The notes beneath the pieces were generated by a model that was not told where the DNA came from, ran no database searches, and worked only from the letters and a program-made list of their open reading frames with translations. A stretch of DNA of 64,000 nt from the NCBI RefSeq assembly GCF_021698855.1, contig NZ_WWFA01000001.1, positions 124,001 through 188,000 of the forward strand, in the 5' to 3' direction. Made by a program: the position numbers and the translations under genes. This document shows positions 8,373 through 16,633 of this stretch, in pieces. Numbering within the stretch: position 1 is the first letter of the stretch; each line of letters opens with the position of its first letter. The DNA comes from Lactobacillus sp. S2-2 (GTDB lineage Bacteria > Bacillota > Bacilli > Lactobacillales > Lactobacillaceae).

Positions 8373-9530
8373 TTGGGTAATTTTAAAGAACTCATAAAAG
8401 ATTTAAAGTATTCATTAGATAATGATTTATTAATTAACGTTTATCAAAATAATTCAACAATTTTTTATACAGGAATTGTTTCGGCAATTGATAATTTTGG
8501 AGCAATCATTGTTACTTTTAATGAATATGGTCTTTCAGATGGGCTTGTTTATTTAACATTTGGAGATATTGAAGAAGTAGACTTTTATAGTGAAGATTTG
8601 TCTAAAATGGAAGGAAGAATTCAATTAGCTAGAAAAATAAAGCTATATGGAGTTACTCCTGAAAATTTTAAGTTAAATCGAAAAACAGATCTTTTAACTC
8701 AAATACTGGGGTCTTCTTTTGTTGAACAACAACCAATTATGGTAGTTACAATATATGGAATTATGTATGAAGGATTTATTGTTTCATTAGGGGATCAAGT
8801 AGTTACAATTAGAACGATTGATAAATTTAATAATGAAAATTATCAAGAAATAGAATTAACCAAAAATGAAATTAGATTGGTTGAATTTTTAGGTCAAGAA
8901 TTAAAATTGATATCTCAATCTAAAAAAGTACTTTATAGTAAGCATTTAGAAGTTAATGAGTATCGAAATTTAATTCAAATTTATGCTAATTTACATGTTG
9001 CAAAAGAAAGTGGAAAAAGGGTTATTATGGTACCAAAAAATAATCCTAGTTTATTTTTTATTGGTCAAGTAGTTTCAATTAATAATGAAAGTGTTATTTT
9101 TAAAACTGTTGATATGGCAGGTCAATTCGGTGGTTATGAGTTAATTAAATTAAAAGATATTCAAAGAGTAATATTAAAAAATGATTATTTAAGATTAGTT
9201 AATCATTTTGTGACCCTAAATTTAGCTAATGGAAATTATATTCAACCAGTATTAAATGATGATCGAATTTTTGATGAAACAATTGATCCATTTGAATTTA
9301 TGATAAGACAGTCAATTAATTTTAAGCGAGTGATTAGAATTAAAAAAGGAAACTGTGATTCAGCAGTTGGATTTCCAATTAGTTTTGATGGAAATAAAGT
9401 CCAATTTGATGTGGTTGATGATGCTAAACTTTTTGTTAATAAAAGAATTAGTTTTGGCCTCGAAGAATTATCAGAAATTGCATTTGATTATTTGGATTGT
9501 TATTTAATTGAAAAACAAATACAACAATAG
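8373..9530 (+). CDS. Unknown protein made of four related beta-barrel-like repeats
   Basis: 385 aa, cytoplasmic, family not recognised. Four diverged copies of one unit are visible at about residues 20-71, 121-172, 216-268 and 319-371, spaced about 100 residues apart. Each unit has the pattern hydrophobic strand, YxGxIVSI-like turn and strand, a central V/T-I-rich strand, then a strand ending DI-x-x-V (FGDIEEVDF, KNEIRLVEF, LKDIQRVIL, LEELSEIAF). This looks like a small SH3/Sm-like barrel, with helical linkers between (for example KKVLYSKHLEVNEYRNLIQ). Starts at TTG with AAAGGTG upstream. It may bind RNA or protein; that is only inference from the fold guess. Cotranscribed with asparaginase and the next small gene. 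Confidence 0.7.
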   Translation: MGNFKELIKDLKYSLDNDLLINVYQNNSTIFYTGIVSAIDNFGAIIVTFNEYGLSDGLVYLTFGDIEEVDFYSEDLSKMEGRIQLARKIKLYGVTPENFKLNRKTDLLTQILGSSFVEQQPIMVVTIYGIMYEGFIVSLGDQVVTIRTIDKFNNENYQEIELTKNEIRLVEFLGQELKLISQSKKVLYSKHLEVNEYRNLIQIYANLHVAKESGKRVIMVPKNNPSLFFIGQVVSINNESVIFKTVDMAGQFGGYELIKLKDIQRVILKNDYLRLVNHFVTLNLANGNYIQPVLNDDRIFDETIDPFEFMIRQSINFKRVIRIKKGNCDSAVGFPISFDGNKVQFDVVDDAKLFVNKRISFGLEELSEIAFDYLDCYLIEKQIQQ

Positions 9531-9540
9531 GAGATTTTTT

Positions 9541-9855
9541 ATGCATAAATTTCCAAAATGGTTAATTGATACGTTTAAAATTTCAATTTTATTAGATATT
9601 TTATTGTTAATTTATAATTTGGCGATAACGCATGCACAATGGATTTTATTTATTCCACAATGCTTATTATCTTTTCTATTTTTATTAATTTATAATTATT
9701 TAAAAATGATAATTAATAGAAAAAAAGAAAATGATCAAAAATTAACAAAGAAAAAAGAAGATAAAAAAGTACAAGCAAATAAAGTAAATCAAGAGAATAA
9801 GTTGAGGCAACAAGAAAAAAGGAAAAATAATAATCAAAATAAACAAAAAAGATAA
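9541..9855 (+). CDS. Small two-span membrane protein with Lys-rich tail
   Basis: 104 aa from the ATG at 9541, which has TAGGAG 7 bases upstream; a start at 9508 inside the previous gene is not supported. Two hydrophobic segments occur at about residues 13-32 and 35-56, followed by a strongly basic, Gln/Asn/Lys-rich C-terminus of about 45 residues, probably cytoplasmic. Last gene of the asparaginase transcription unit, with a terminator right after it. Family not recognised; function unknown. Confidence 0.65.
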   Translation: MHKFPKWLIDTFKISILLDILLLIYNLAITHAQWILFIPQCLLSFLFLLIYNYLKMIINRKKENDQKLTKKKEDKKVQANKVNQENKLRQQEKRKNNNQNKQKR

Positions 9856-9863
9856 TTATATTA

Positions 9864-9902
9864 AAATTCCCCCTAAAGAGTAGATTAGGAGGAATTTTTT
9901 TA
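9864..9902 (+). terminator. Convergent (probably bidirectional) terminator
   Basis: AAATTCCCCCTAA pairs with TTAGGAGGAATTT with one mismatch, followed by T residues on the plus strand and A residues before it. It ends both the asparaginase unit and the ECF operon coming from the right. Confidence 0.75.
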
Positions 9903-10544
9903 AATAAAAAACAATAAATTAAAGCTAATAATAATTAAAACAAATAAAATTTTCTCATTGTTACTGATGATTGATTGATAATAATATGTTCTATAACTAT
10001 CTTCTTTGTATCCTTGTGATTCCATTGCCTGAGATAAGTTATCTGCCCAATAGAGTGATGTCAAGATAGCTTTAAAGTAAAGTGAAGGCGAATACCAAGA
10101 AATATTTATTCCACGCATTGCACTATTATTTTTAATTATTTTTATTTCATGCTTAACTTCTCTTTGTAAATTAAAAGCTGCTAAGATACCATAACAAAAC
10201 TTACTTGGAACTTTAAAATTTTGTTGTAATGAATAAATTAAATCATTAATATTAGTTGATTTAGTAGTTAAAAATCCTATAAAAATATAAGCATAAATTC
10301 TAGTAAATAAAGTGTAAGCAAATAATGGACCGCGTTGTCCAAATAATAATTGAGAAATTAAAATACCAATAGCTGGAATTAATCCAATTAAAAACAATTT
10401 AAAAATTGCTTTAAAAGCATAAAATTTAAAAAGCAATAATAAAACAGCAATGATAATTAAAATGATATTAACATAAAGATTATTTATAAAAGAAATTTCA
10501 AAAGCAATTATCAAAGATAAGATTAATTTAAGAACTGAATTCAT
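9900..10544 (-). CDS. ECF transporter transmembrane subunit (EcfT/CbiQ family)
   Basis: Energy-coupling subunit of an ECF-type vitamin importer, 214 aa. Four to five hydrophobic segments are present plus the long cytosolic helical region of EcfT proteins with two coupling motifs: NSAMRGI near residue 143 and AMESQGY near 175, which match the paired Ala-Arg-Gly-type motifs that dock to the ATPases. Its start codon overlaps the stop of the double-ATPase gene (shared base 10544), so translation is probably coupled. The operon is led by a TPP riboswitch, so the substrate should be thiamine or a precursor (YkoC-like). Confident in the family, moderately in the substrate. Confidence 0.82.
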   Translation of the reverse strand: MNSVLKLILSLIIAFEISFINNLYVNIILIIIAVLLLLFKFYAFKAIFKLFLIGLIPAIGILISQLLFGQRGPLFAYTLFTRIYAYIFIGFLTTKSTNINDLIYSLQQNFKVPSKFCYGILAAFNLQREVKHEIKIIKNNSAMRGINISWYSPSLYFKAILTSLYWADNLSQAMESQGYKEDSYRTYYYQSIISNNEKILFVLIIISFNLLFFI

Positions 10545-11887
10545 TATAATTGTCCTTTCTGATAAACAAGTTTTTGTTGATCAAAGATTAATTTGAAATC
10601 GACAATTTCTTTTAAAAAAGTAGTCTGATGACTAATGATAATAAATGATTTCTTATCTTTGAATTTTTCAATTAGTTTAACTAATTGTTGGATTGAAGAA
10701 TAATCTAATCCAGCAAAAGGTTCATCAAGTAGTAGTAATTGATGGTTGCACATTAACATAATTAAAAATTGTAGTTTTTTCTTTTGACCGCCACTTAAAT
10801 TATTGATTGAACTATTTAATTTATGACCTAAATTTAAATCTTTTAGAATTTTATTTAATATTTGTTGATTCCATAGTTTATGATTAGCTTTCTTATTGGC
10901 TAATTCAATTTCTTCTTGAACTGTAGATTTTAAAAATTGTTGGTCAGAATTTTGAAAGGTTCTTCCAATAGTGTTTAATAATTTTTTTTGTTTAATTTTT
11001 GATAATAATTTTCCATTAATTAGTATTTCACCAGAATACTTTTTTAAATTAGTTAACGAGTCAAGTAAGGTACTTTTACCACATCCATTTTCTCCGTGTA
11101 AAAGAGTCACTCCATAGTATATTTTGTTAGAGGTATTTTTCAAAATTAATTTATTACCATTTTTAATTGATAATTGATTAAAGGAAATAAGTTCATTTTT
11201 AGTTGGTGAAAATGGGATATCAATATCATCATTTTGTTCAAAATTATTTAATTTATTTTTATCGATTTTGCATAGTTGTTGATTTTTCATTTGAAATACA
11301 TTGGTAACAATTTTTGAATAGTTCGATAAATCATGATCAGTAATTATAATTGTTTTTTTATAATTTACTTGTAAGAATTTGATTGTTTGAATTATTTGTA
11401 AACGACTTTTTTGATCAATATTCGCAAAAGGTTCATCTAAAATAATGATGTCTTTTTGAATAGAGATTAAGATTGCTAAAAATACTTTCTGTTTTTCACC
11501 ACCTGATAAAGAAAATATAGTTTGATACTTTAATTTTTCAATTTTAAATAATTTTAAATGATACTCTATAATTCCATCCATTTTTTCATTTGGAACCATA
11601 GTGTTTTCTAACGCAAAAATAAACTCTTCTTTGACGGTGCGCATAACAAATTGATAGTTAGGATTTTGAAACATATAAGCAGTTTCAAATGCATTATTAA
11701 TCGTTCCATTGAATATTCCTTTTGAATATTTTGGGTATAAATTACCTAGTAATTTTAATAATGTTGTTTTACCTTCACCAGATTTTCCAATAATTAGATT
11801 GAATGTTTCAGGTTCAAAAGTTTGATGAATATTTGTTAAAATACTTTCATCTTGTTTGTATTGGAAATTATTAATATCTATTTTCAA
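10544..11887 (-). CDS. ECF transporter double ATPase (two ABC domains in one chain)
   Basis: 447 aa, YkoD-like fusion of two ECF ATPase domains. Domain 1 has Walker A GKSGEGKTT and signature LSGGEKQK; domain 2 has Walker A GENGCGKST, signature LSGGQKKK and Walker B LLLLDEPFAGLD. The start is TTG at 11887-11885, with AGGATGTGA just upstream; the frame runs 25 codons further but that stretch is the riboswitch terminator hairpin. With the EcfT gene it forms an energising module. In B. subtilis ykoEDC an S subunit (YkoE) is encoded in the same operon; no such gene is present here. Controlled by the TPP riboswitch upstream. Confidence 0.85.
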   Translation of the reverse strand: MKIDINNFQYKQDESILTNIHQTFEPETFNLIIGKSGEGKTTLLKLLGNLYPKYSKGIFNGTINNAFETAYMFQNPNYQFVMRTVKEEFIFALENTMVPNEKMDGIIEYHLKLFKIEKLKYQTIFSLSGGEKQKVFLAILISIQKDIIILDEPFANIDQKSRLQIIQTIKFLQVNYKKTIIITDHDLSNYSKIVTNVFQMKNQQLCKIDKNKLNNFEQNDDIDIPFSPTKNELISFNQLSIKNGNKLILKNTSNKIYYGVTLLHGENGCGKSTLLDSLTNLKKYSGEILINGKLLSKIKQKKLLNTIGRTFQNSDQQFLKSTVQEEIELANKKANHKLWNQQILNKILKDLNLGHKLNSSINNLSGGQKKKLQFLIMLMCNHQLLLLDEPFAGLDYSSIQQLVKLIEKFKDKKSFIIISHQTTFLKEIVDFKLIFDQQKLVYQKGQL

Positions 11888-11902
11888 TATTTCACATCCT
11901 AT

Positions 11903-11934
11903 AAAAAAAGCAACTCCAAAGTCATTGGAGTTGC
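11903..11934 (-). terminator. Riboswitch-controlled terminator of the ECF operon
   Basis: A perfect 10-bp stem, GCAACTCCAA with TTGGAGTTGC, is followed on the minus strand by seven U residues. It lies between the TPP aptamer and the TTG start, so thiamine pyrophosphate binding is expected to favour termination. Confidence 0.8.
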
Positions 11935-11989
11935 CATTGAATTCATTAAATAAAAGGAACAATTATAAAAATTGAACTTAATAATATAT

Positions 11990-12062
11990 GAAAGTTTTCC
12001 TTCGCTAAAATTACTTAGATCAGGTTCAACGGGTATATTCTCAGCCAATTAGGCACCCCAGA
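11990..12062 (-). promoter_or_regulatory. TPP (THI-box) riboswitch
   Basis: The minus-strand RNA shows the conserved THI-box blocks in order: GGGGUGCC, GGCUGAGA, ACCC, GAACCUGAUC, GUAAU and GCGAAGGAA. This is the thiamine pyrophosphate aptamer. It controls the ECF A-T operon through the downstream terminator. Confidence 0.93.
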
Positions 12063-12093
12063 TATTTAATTGCTATAATTGTAACTTAAAAAA

Positions 12094-12119
12094 TAAAAAA
12101 AGACAATCACTGATTGTCT
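12094..12119 (-). terminator. Terminator of the small secreted peptide gene
   Basis: AGACAATCA and TGATTGTCT form a 9-bp stem followed on the minus strand by seven U residues, immediately after the stop codon. Confidence 0.8.
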
Positions 12120-12123
12120 TTAC

Positions 12124-12312
12124 TTAAAAGTCTTCATTTTGATTTTCATCTTTAATTACAAAATCGTAAGTTCTGGGTTTAAAGTCAAATTTGTGTCTTG
12201 TTATAATTGGATCACTGTGACTTGCGATTGTTTTGGATGCTAAAACATTAGACGACATTATTATTAATGCTAATGAAGCTGCAAATAATAAAGCAATATG
12301 TTTAAACTTCAT
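12124..12312 (-). CDS. Small exported peptide (62 aa) of unknown function
   Basis: The ATG at 12312 has AGGAG 8 bases upstream; the TTG at 12330 lacks a ribosome site. The product begins MKFKHIALLFAASLALIIM, a typical Sec signal peptide, with a likely cleavage after SSNVLA. The predicted mature part is about 35 residues, polar, with His/Asp/Lys and the tail KDENQNEDF. It has no Cys and no double-glycine leader, so it is not an obvious class II bacteriocin. It has its own near-consensus promoter and terminator, so it is a stand-alone unit. Function unknown; a secreted signal, wall-associated peptide or inhibitor are all possible. Confidence 0.65.
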   Translation of the reverse strand: MKFKHIALLFAASLALIIMSSNVLASKTIASHSDPIITRHKFDFKPRTYDFVIKDENQNEDF

Positions 12313-12344
12313 TTTAAATTCTCCTATCAAATGTTTGTGGCTTA

Positions 12345-12373
12345 ATTATACTATAGTTTGTTTTTTGATTCAA
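12345..12373 (-). promoter_or_regulatory. Promoter of the small exported peptide gene
   Basis: Minus strand TTGAAT (12368-12373) and a perfect TATAAT (12345-12350), 17-base spacer. Confidence 0.7.
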
Positions 12374-12494
12374 TTTTTCTTTATTTATAATATAAATAAT
12401 CATATTTTGTTTTTATGAATAATTAAAGTCTGTTAGAATTAAGTGATAAGTTATTTAACTTATTAAATTAACGTTTTTGTTAATTTCACCAAGC

Positions 12495-12524
12495 AAAAAA
12501 AGCATCCCTATTTTTAGGGGTGCT
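12495..12524 (-). terminator. Terminator of the FAD/NAD(P)-binding protein gene
   Basis: AGCATCCCTA pairs with TAGGGGTGCT (one G-U) and is followed on the minus strand by a run of U residues. Confidence 0.8.
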
Positions 12525-12526
12525 TT

Positions 12527-14329
12527 TTATTTTAAGATATTTTCAGTAATTTTATTTACAACAATAAAGTTATGATCATTAACTTGTGGTCTTGGAATTG
12601 AAGTAGTCATCCAATCAATTCCCTCAACAGGTAATCCCCATACATAGATATCATTATTTTTAGTGCTTGAATAATCCTTTTTATTAATATCAATTGCATT
12701 ATCATCAATAATTTCATCATTAAGCTTAAATTTATGATTGGTAATGAGATTATTTCTCACCATATTTTGAAGTAATGAGCTGTTAGAATGTATTAAGTTG
12801 AATTTTGGAACACGAGCTTCAATTAAAGTATCTGCACTAATCATATCATTAGGATAAAAACGTGACCTAATCATAAATTTTCGATTTGCTCCAACTACTT
12901 GAAGTTGAGGACCAAAGATAGTTACGATTCCTGCTTTGATTAAAGCTGACAATTCTTTAAATCTGATTTCGGGGGGACCAACAGCTAGAAATGCTTCCAA
13001 TGAATTAAACATTTTTAAAAATTTAGAAATGTATTCTTCAGTTTCAAATGTATCATCTAGAACTAAATCTCGAATTATATTTCTAAAATCACGTAGTGCT
13101 TCTAATGCTGAAGTTAAAGGCCCATGTTTTGATCCTTTTTTTGCATCGTTAGCAATTCTATCAATCCAATTAATTAGTGTAGATTGATAATCTGAAATAT
13201 TTGTTATTTTTAATCCAGCAACTGGATTTAATAATTTTTCCCAAACTAATAAATCGTCATCATTAAATTGATAGCTATCGATTAGTTTATGTTTATCATC
13301 AGCTTGAATAAATTGCTGCTTAAATTGATTAGAATCCATGTCTGGATATTTTTCATCAATTAGTAATGAATAATAAATAAATGATAATTCGTTACTAATT
13401 AAATTGATGAAGTTTTGATAAGGTAATTTTTTATTACTGTCTAATTGTTGGTTAATATTTTCTTTTGTTAAGAATTGAGGAGTGACAAGTTCGTCCATCT
13501 TTTTCTCATTAATTGCTTTAGCATAATAGGGAACTCCTCGAATTGATCCAGCAAAAATCTTTGGTTCATTACCAGAAGGAATATAGGTTAAATTACCATC
13601 TTCTTCCTTTTTGAATGAACCGCCACGTCCTTGAGTTAATTCGGTTAAATAGTCAAAGAAACTTAATCCAAGTCCACGAATGGCAACGATATTATCTTCA
13701 TTAATGTCAGAAAGATCAACGTTACCCGGATGATTTGGTAAGTAATAATCTAATTGATTATCTTCAGAGTAGTTAACAAGGGCTTGTTCTTCGCTATTTA
13801 AATCATTACTAGTTTGACCTGTACTTAAAATAATTTTATTAGCTATAAATTCATTATTTTCAGTTGATAAAATGTATTTATTATTTTCTTCTTGAATATT
13901 ATTAACTTCTTGATTAATAAAATTAATTCGATTAGTGGGGAATAAAAATTGCTTGTAAAACCATTGCGCATAAATTCCAAATAAAAATCGTTTAGTATAT
14001 CCATTCTCAGATAAATTATTCATTGAATCAATGATTAAATTTTGATTTGAATATTGGTTTTCTTTAACAAAATTAATTGCTTCATCTAATTTTGACCATT
14101 CATATAGATTAGGTCCGGGATTAGTTGATTGATTAATATCATTAAATAATGTTAATTGTTGAGCTGGAGTGTTTGCAATATATTCTTTTGGTTGATCAGT
14201 ACGCCAAACTTTTCCACCAATTTGGTAAGAATCAAATAAATTTATTTCAACATCATTATTTGATTTTTTTAAAATTTGATCAGCCATGATTAGGCCTCTA
14301 GGACCTGCACCAATAATGGCAATTTTCAT
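12527..14329 (-). CDS. FAD/NAD(P)-binding protein (HcnA-like/NAD_binding_9 type)
   Basis: Cytoplasmic flavoprotein-like protein of 600 aa. It begins MKIAIIGAGPRGLIMADQIL, a dinucleotide-binding Rossmann motif (GxGxxG) that includes the PRG variant typical of the NAD_binding_9 family. It continues with IILSTGQTSN, a second typical stretch, and ends VWGLPVEGIDWMTTSIPRP, typical of the family's C-terminus. Start at 14329 chosen because GAGG lies 8 bases upstream; a start five codons earlier overlaps that site. The substrate is unknown; members are often called FAD-dependent oxidoreductases without biochemistry. It is divergent from the YfcC-type carrier gene. Confidence 0.75.
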   Translation of the reverse strand: MKIAIIGAGPRGLIMADQILKKSNNDVEINLFDSYQIGGKVWRTDQPKEYIANTPAQQLTLFNDINQSTNPGPNLYEWSKLDEAINFVKENQYSNQNLIIDSMNNLSENGYTKRFLFGIYAQWFYKQFLFPTNRINFINQEVNNIQEENNKYILSTENNEFIANKIILSTGQTSNDLNSEEQALVNYSEDNQLDYYLPNHPGNVDLSDINEDNIVAIRGLGLSFFDYLTELTQGRGGSFKKEEDGNLTYIPSGNEPKIFAGSIRGVPYYAKAINEKKMDELVTPQFLTKENINQQLDSNKKLPYQNFINLISNELSFIYYSLLIDEKYPDMDSNQFKQQFIQADDKHKLIDSYQFNDDDLLVWEKLLNPVAGLKITNISDYQSTLINWIDRIANDAKKGSKHGPLTSALEALRDFRNIIRDLVLDDTFETEEYISKFLKMFNSLEAFLAVGPPEIRFKELSALIKAGIVTIFGPQLQVVGANRKFMIRSRFYPNDMISADTLIEARVPKFNLIHSNSSLLQNMVRNNLITNHKFKLNDEIIDDNAIDINKKDYSSTKNNDIYVWGLPVEGIDWMTTSIPRPQVNDHNFIVVNKITENILK

Positions 14330-14466
14330 GTTAATTAACCTCATTTCGTTTCGTTTATTCCATGATAAGCTAAATTAGTATAAAATAAAAATATTTTTAT
14401 AATGACTAATGTAAATATTAAAAGTATAATGTTCTTTGGATATTTTTTTGAAAGGATCAAATAAGG

Positions 14467-15993
14467 TTGAAAAATAAAGTAAAAAAGCATTTGAAAATGC
14501 CTTCATCTTTTACAATTTTATTTTTAATAACTGCATTTATGGCTGTTTTGACTTGGATAATTCCAGCTGGACAGTATTCAGTTATTAAAAATGGCCCAAA
14601 AGGTGGAGAAGGAATAATTCCCAATTCATATCATCAAATAGCACCACATACACAAGGAATTTGGGATGTATTTATGGCACCAATAAAAGGTGTTACTGGA
14701 ACAGCAACAACTGAAGCCGCAATTCCAATTGCCTTATTTATTTTAGTAATCGGTGGGTTTCTTGGAGTTGTAAATCATACCAATGCTTTAGATGATGGTA
14801 TTAGAGCAGTTGTTGGAAAATTTAAAGGAAAAGAAAAACAATTAATTCCTATTTTAATGATTATTTTTGCTTTGGGCGGTTCAACTTATGGAATGGCTGA
14901 AGAGACACTAGCAATTATGCCTTTACTAATTCCAGTTATGATTTCAGTTGGATTTGATTCAATTGTTGCGATTTCAATTATTTTAATTGGAACACAAGTA
15001 GGAATTTTAGCATCGACAATTAATCCCTTTGCGACTGGTGTTGCCTCACAATCTTTAGGTGTTTCAGTTGGAGATGGTATTGGATATCGAATTATTTTAT
15101 GGATTATTGTTGTTGCAATCAGTATAACTTATGTTTATCGATATGCTTCAAAAATTGAAAAAGATCCAACAAAATCTTTTGTTTATTATCAACGTGAAGA
15201 AGATCAAAAACGATTTGAAATCAATAAAATTAATCATGCGATTGATTATAAGATGTCAAAAAGACAAAAACTTGTATTATGTCTTTTTGGTGGTACGTTT
15301 GTAACGATGATTATTGGTTTAATTCCATGGAATACATTGAATCCTAGATGGGATTTCTTTATTAAAGTAACTGATAAAATAACTCATTTTCCAGTTCTTG
15401 GTAAATTAATTGGAACTGACTTTGCTCCGCTAGGAACTTGGTTTTATCCTGAAATGACAATGTTATTCTTATTTATGTCAGTGATGGTTATGTTTGCTTT
15501 TAAAATGCCTGAAAATGAATATATTGATGCATTTTTCGATGGGATGAAAGATTTTATTGGTGTGGCAATGATTGTGATTATTGCTAGAGGTATTCAAGTT
15601 GTAATGAATGATGGATTCATATCTGCTACAATCCTTCATTCTGGAGAATCCTTATTAAAAGGCTTATCATCTAGTGGATTTTTAATAATTGAATATTTAT
15701 TTTATATACCAATGACATTCTTAATTCCGTCATCTAGTGGATTAGCCGCTGCAACAATGGGATTAATTGGACCATTAAGTCATTTTTCTGGAGTTGCTTC
15801 TGGACTCGTAATTACAGCATATCAAGCAGCCGTTGGCTTAGTTAGTTTAATTAATCCGACAACTGGGTTAGTAGTTGGAGCACTTGCAATTGCACATATT
15901 GATTTAGCTACATGGTGGCGTTTTATGGCTAAACTAATTTTAATTTTATTCATTGTGACTATTCTATTCTTATTAGTTGCAACAATGATTTAA
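14467..15993 (+). CDS. YfcC-family (DcuC-like) membrane carrier
   Basis: 508 aa, about 12 hydrophobic segments, with the family N-terminus TWIIPAGQYS and repeated conserved segments (GGSTYGMAEETLAIMPLLIP, GTQVGILASTINPFATG, and near the end SSSGLAAATMG and SLINPTTGLV). The YfcC/DcuC group includes arginine-ornithine antiporter-like and C4-dicarboxylate carriers; the substrate here is not determined by the sequence. Begins at TTG with AAAGGA about 9 bases upstream. Followed after 12 bases by a small gene with a strong ribosome site, so both are one transcription unit. No amino acid deiminase genes lie nearby to support an arginine role. Confidence 0.8.
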   Translation: MKNKVKKHLKMPSSFTILFLITAFMAVLTWIIPAGQYSVIKNGPKGGEGIIPNSYHQIAPHTQGIWDVFMAPIKGVTGTATTEAAIPIALFILVIGGFLGVVNHTNALDDGIRAVVGKFKGKEKQLIPILMIIFALGGSTYGMAEETLAIMPLLIPVMISVGFDSIVAISIILIGTQVGILASTINPFATGVASQSLGVSVGDGIGYRIILWIIVVAISITYVYRYASKIEKDPTKSFVYYQREEDQKRFEINKINHAIDYKMSKRQKLVLCLFGGTFVTMIIGLIPWNTLNPRWDFFIKVTDKITHFPVLGKLIGTDFAPLGTWFYPEMTMLFLFMSVMVMFAFKMPENEYIDAFFDGMKDFIGVAMIVIIARGIQVVMNDGFISATILHSGESLLKGLSSSGFLIIEYLFYIPMTFLIPSSSGLAAATMGLIGPLSHFSGVASGLVITAYQAAVGLVSLINPTTGLVVGALAIAHIDLATWWRFMAKLILILFIVTILFLLVATMI

Positions 15994-16005
15994 AGGAGGT
16001 TTAAT

Positions 16006-16320
16006 ATGATTCCTGAAAATATGAACGATATTGATCTGAAAATGGAAGAGTTAAATAATGAAGGTAAATCTATTGATAAAGATACATTGATAAAAGAAAC
16101 GGTTTTACAATTATTTCAAGCATATTTAGATAATGCAGAAGATGGTCATTATGATACCGGATACTTATTAGATAATAATCAAATCGAAGTTAAGAATATT
16201 GCTAATAAATCAGTTGCATTTATTAAAGATAATGAAGGATTTATTGAATCCTTCAAAAAAGATTCTTTTACACTTTTATTATGGCTCGAAAAAGAGGCCC
16301 ATCGAGTAGCTAATCTTTAG
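16006..16320 (+). CDS. Unknown small acidic protein downstream of the YfcC-type carrier
   Basis: 104 aa, soluble, strongly acidic, largely helical. Preceded by a full AAAGGAGG site 6 bases before ATG and only 12 bases after the carrier gene, so it is cotranscribed. I do not recognise a family. Visible features are an N-terminal charged helix pair (NDIDLKMEELNNEGKSID), the central YDTGYLLDNNQIEV and a C-terminal LLLWLEKEAHRVANL. The next gene, asnS, has its own promoter and T-box. Confidence 0.6.
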   Translation: MIPENMNDIDLKMEELNNEGKSIDKDTLIKETVLQLFQAYLDNAEDGHYDTGYLLDNNQIEVKNIANKSVAFIKDNEGFIESFKKDSFTLLLWLEKEAHRVANL

Positions 16321-16331
16321 GTTTATTTATA

Positions 16332-16360
16332 TTGTAACTAAATTTATTTAATGGTATTAT
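16332..16360 (+). promoter_or_regulatory. Promoter of the asnS T-box transcript
   Basis: TTGTAA (16332-16337) and TATTAT (16355-16360), 17-base spacer, directly after the preceding stop codon. Confidence 0.55.
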
Positions 16361-16379
16361 TTAGTTAAATATTTAAAGC

Positions 16380-16612
16380 TATAAATAAGGAAAAGTAAGA
16401 AAATTCATTTATAAGCGAGTTCAGGATAGTGAGAGCTGAATAACACTGTATTTTTTGAATAACACCTATTTGTTTCTATTCTGAATTAGTAGTAAGATTA
16501 GACGTTTTCATGACGTTATAATGAAAAGTGGTTTTTAATTAAACACAGTGGGTGGTACCGCGGAGATCTTTCGTCCCTTTTTTGGAGATGAAGGGTCTTT
16601 TTTTATAGTTTA
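16380..16612 (+). promoter_or_regulatory. T-box leader of asnS (asparagine specifier AAC)
   Basis: tRNA-sensing leader. Visible parts are AGCGAG with the apical hairpin TTCAG/CTGAA of Stem I, the GAAT-AAC-ACC specifier region with AAC at 16461-16463, the antiterminator box GGGTGGTACCGCGG (16550-16563), and a terminator (AGATCTTTCGT pairing with ATGAAGGGTCT, 16564-16598) ending in seven T residues. Uncharged tRNA-Asn should stabilise the antiterminator. The tRNA-acceptor pairing bases are UGGU. Confidence 0.92.
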
Positions 16613-16633
16613 TTATTAATTGGAGGGGTTAAG

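Noticed and set aside
11888..11962. Longer N-terminus of the ECF double ATPase
   Set aside because: The extra codons translate the riboswitch terminator hairpin; a ribosome site exists only before TTG at 11887.
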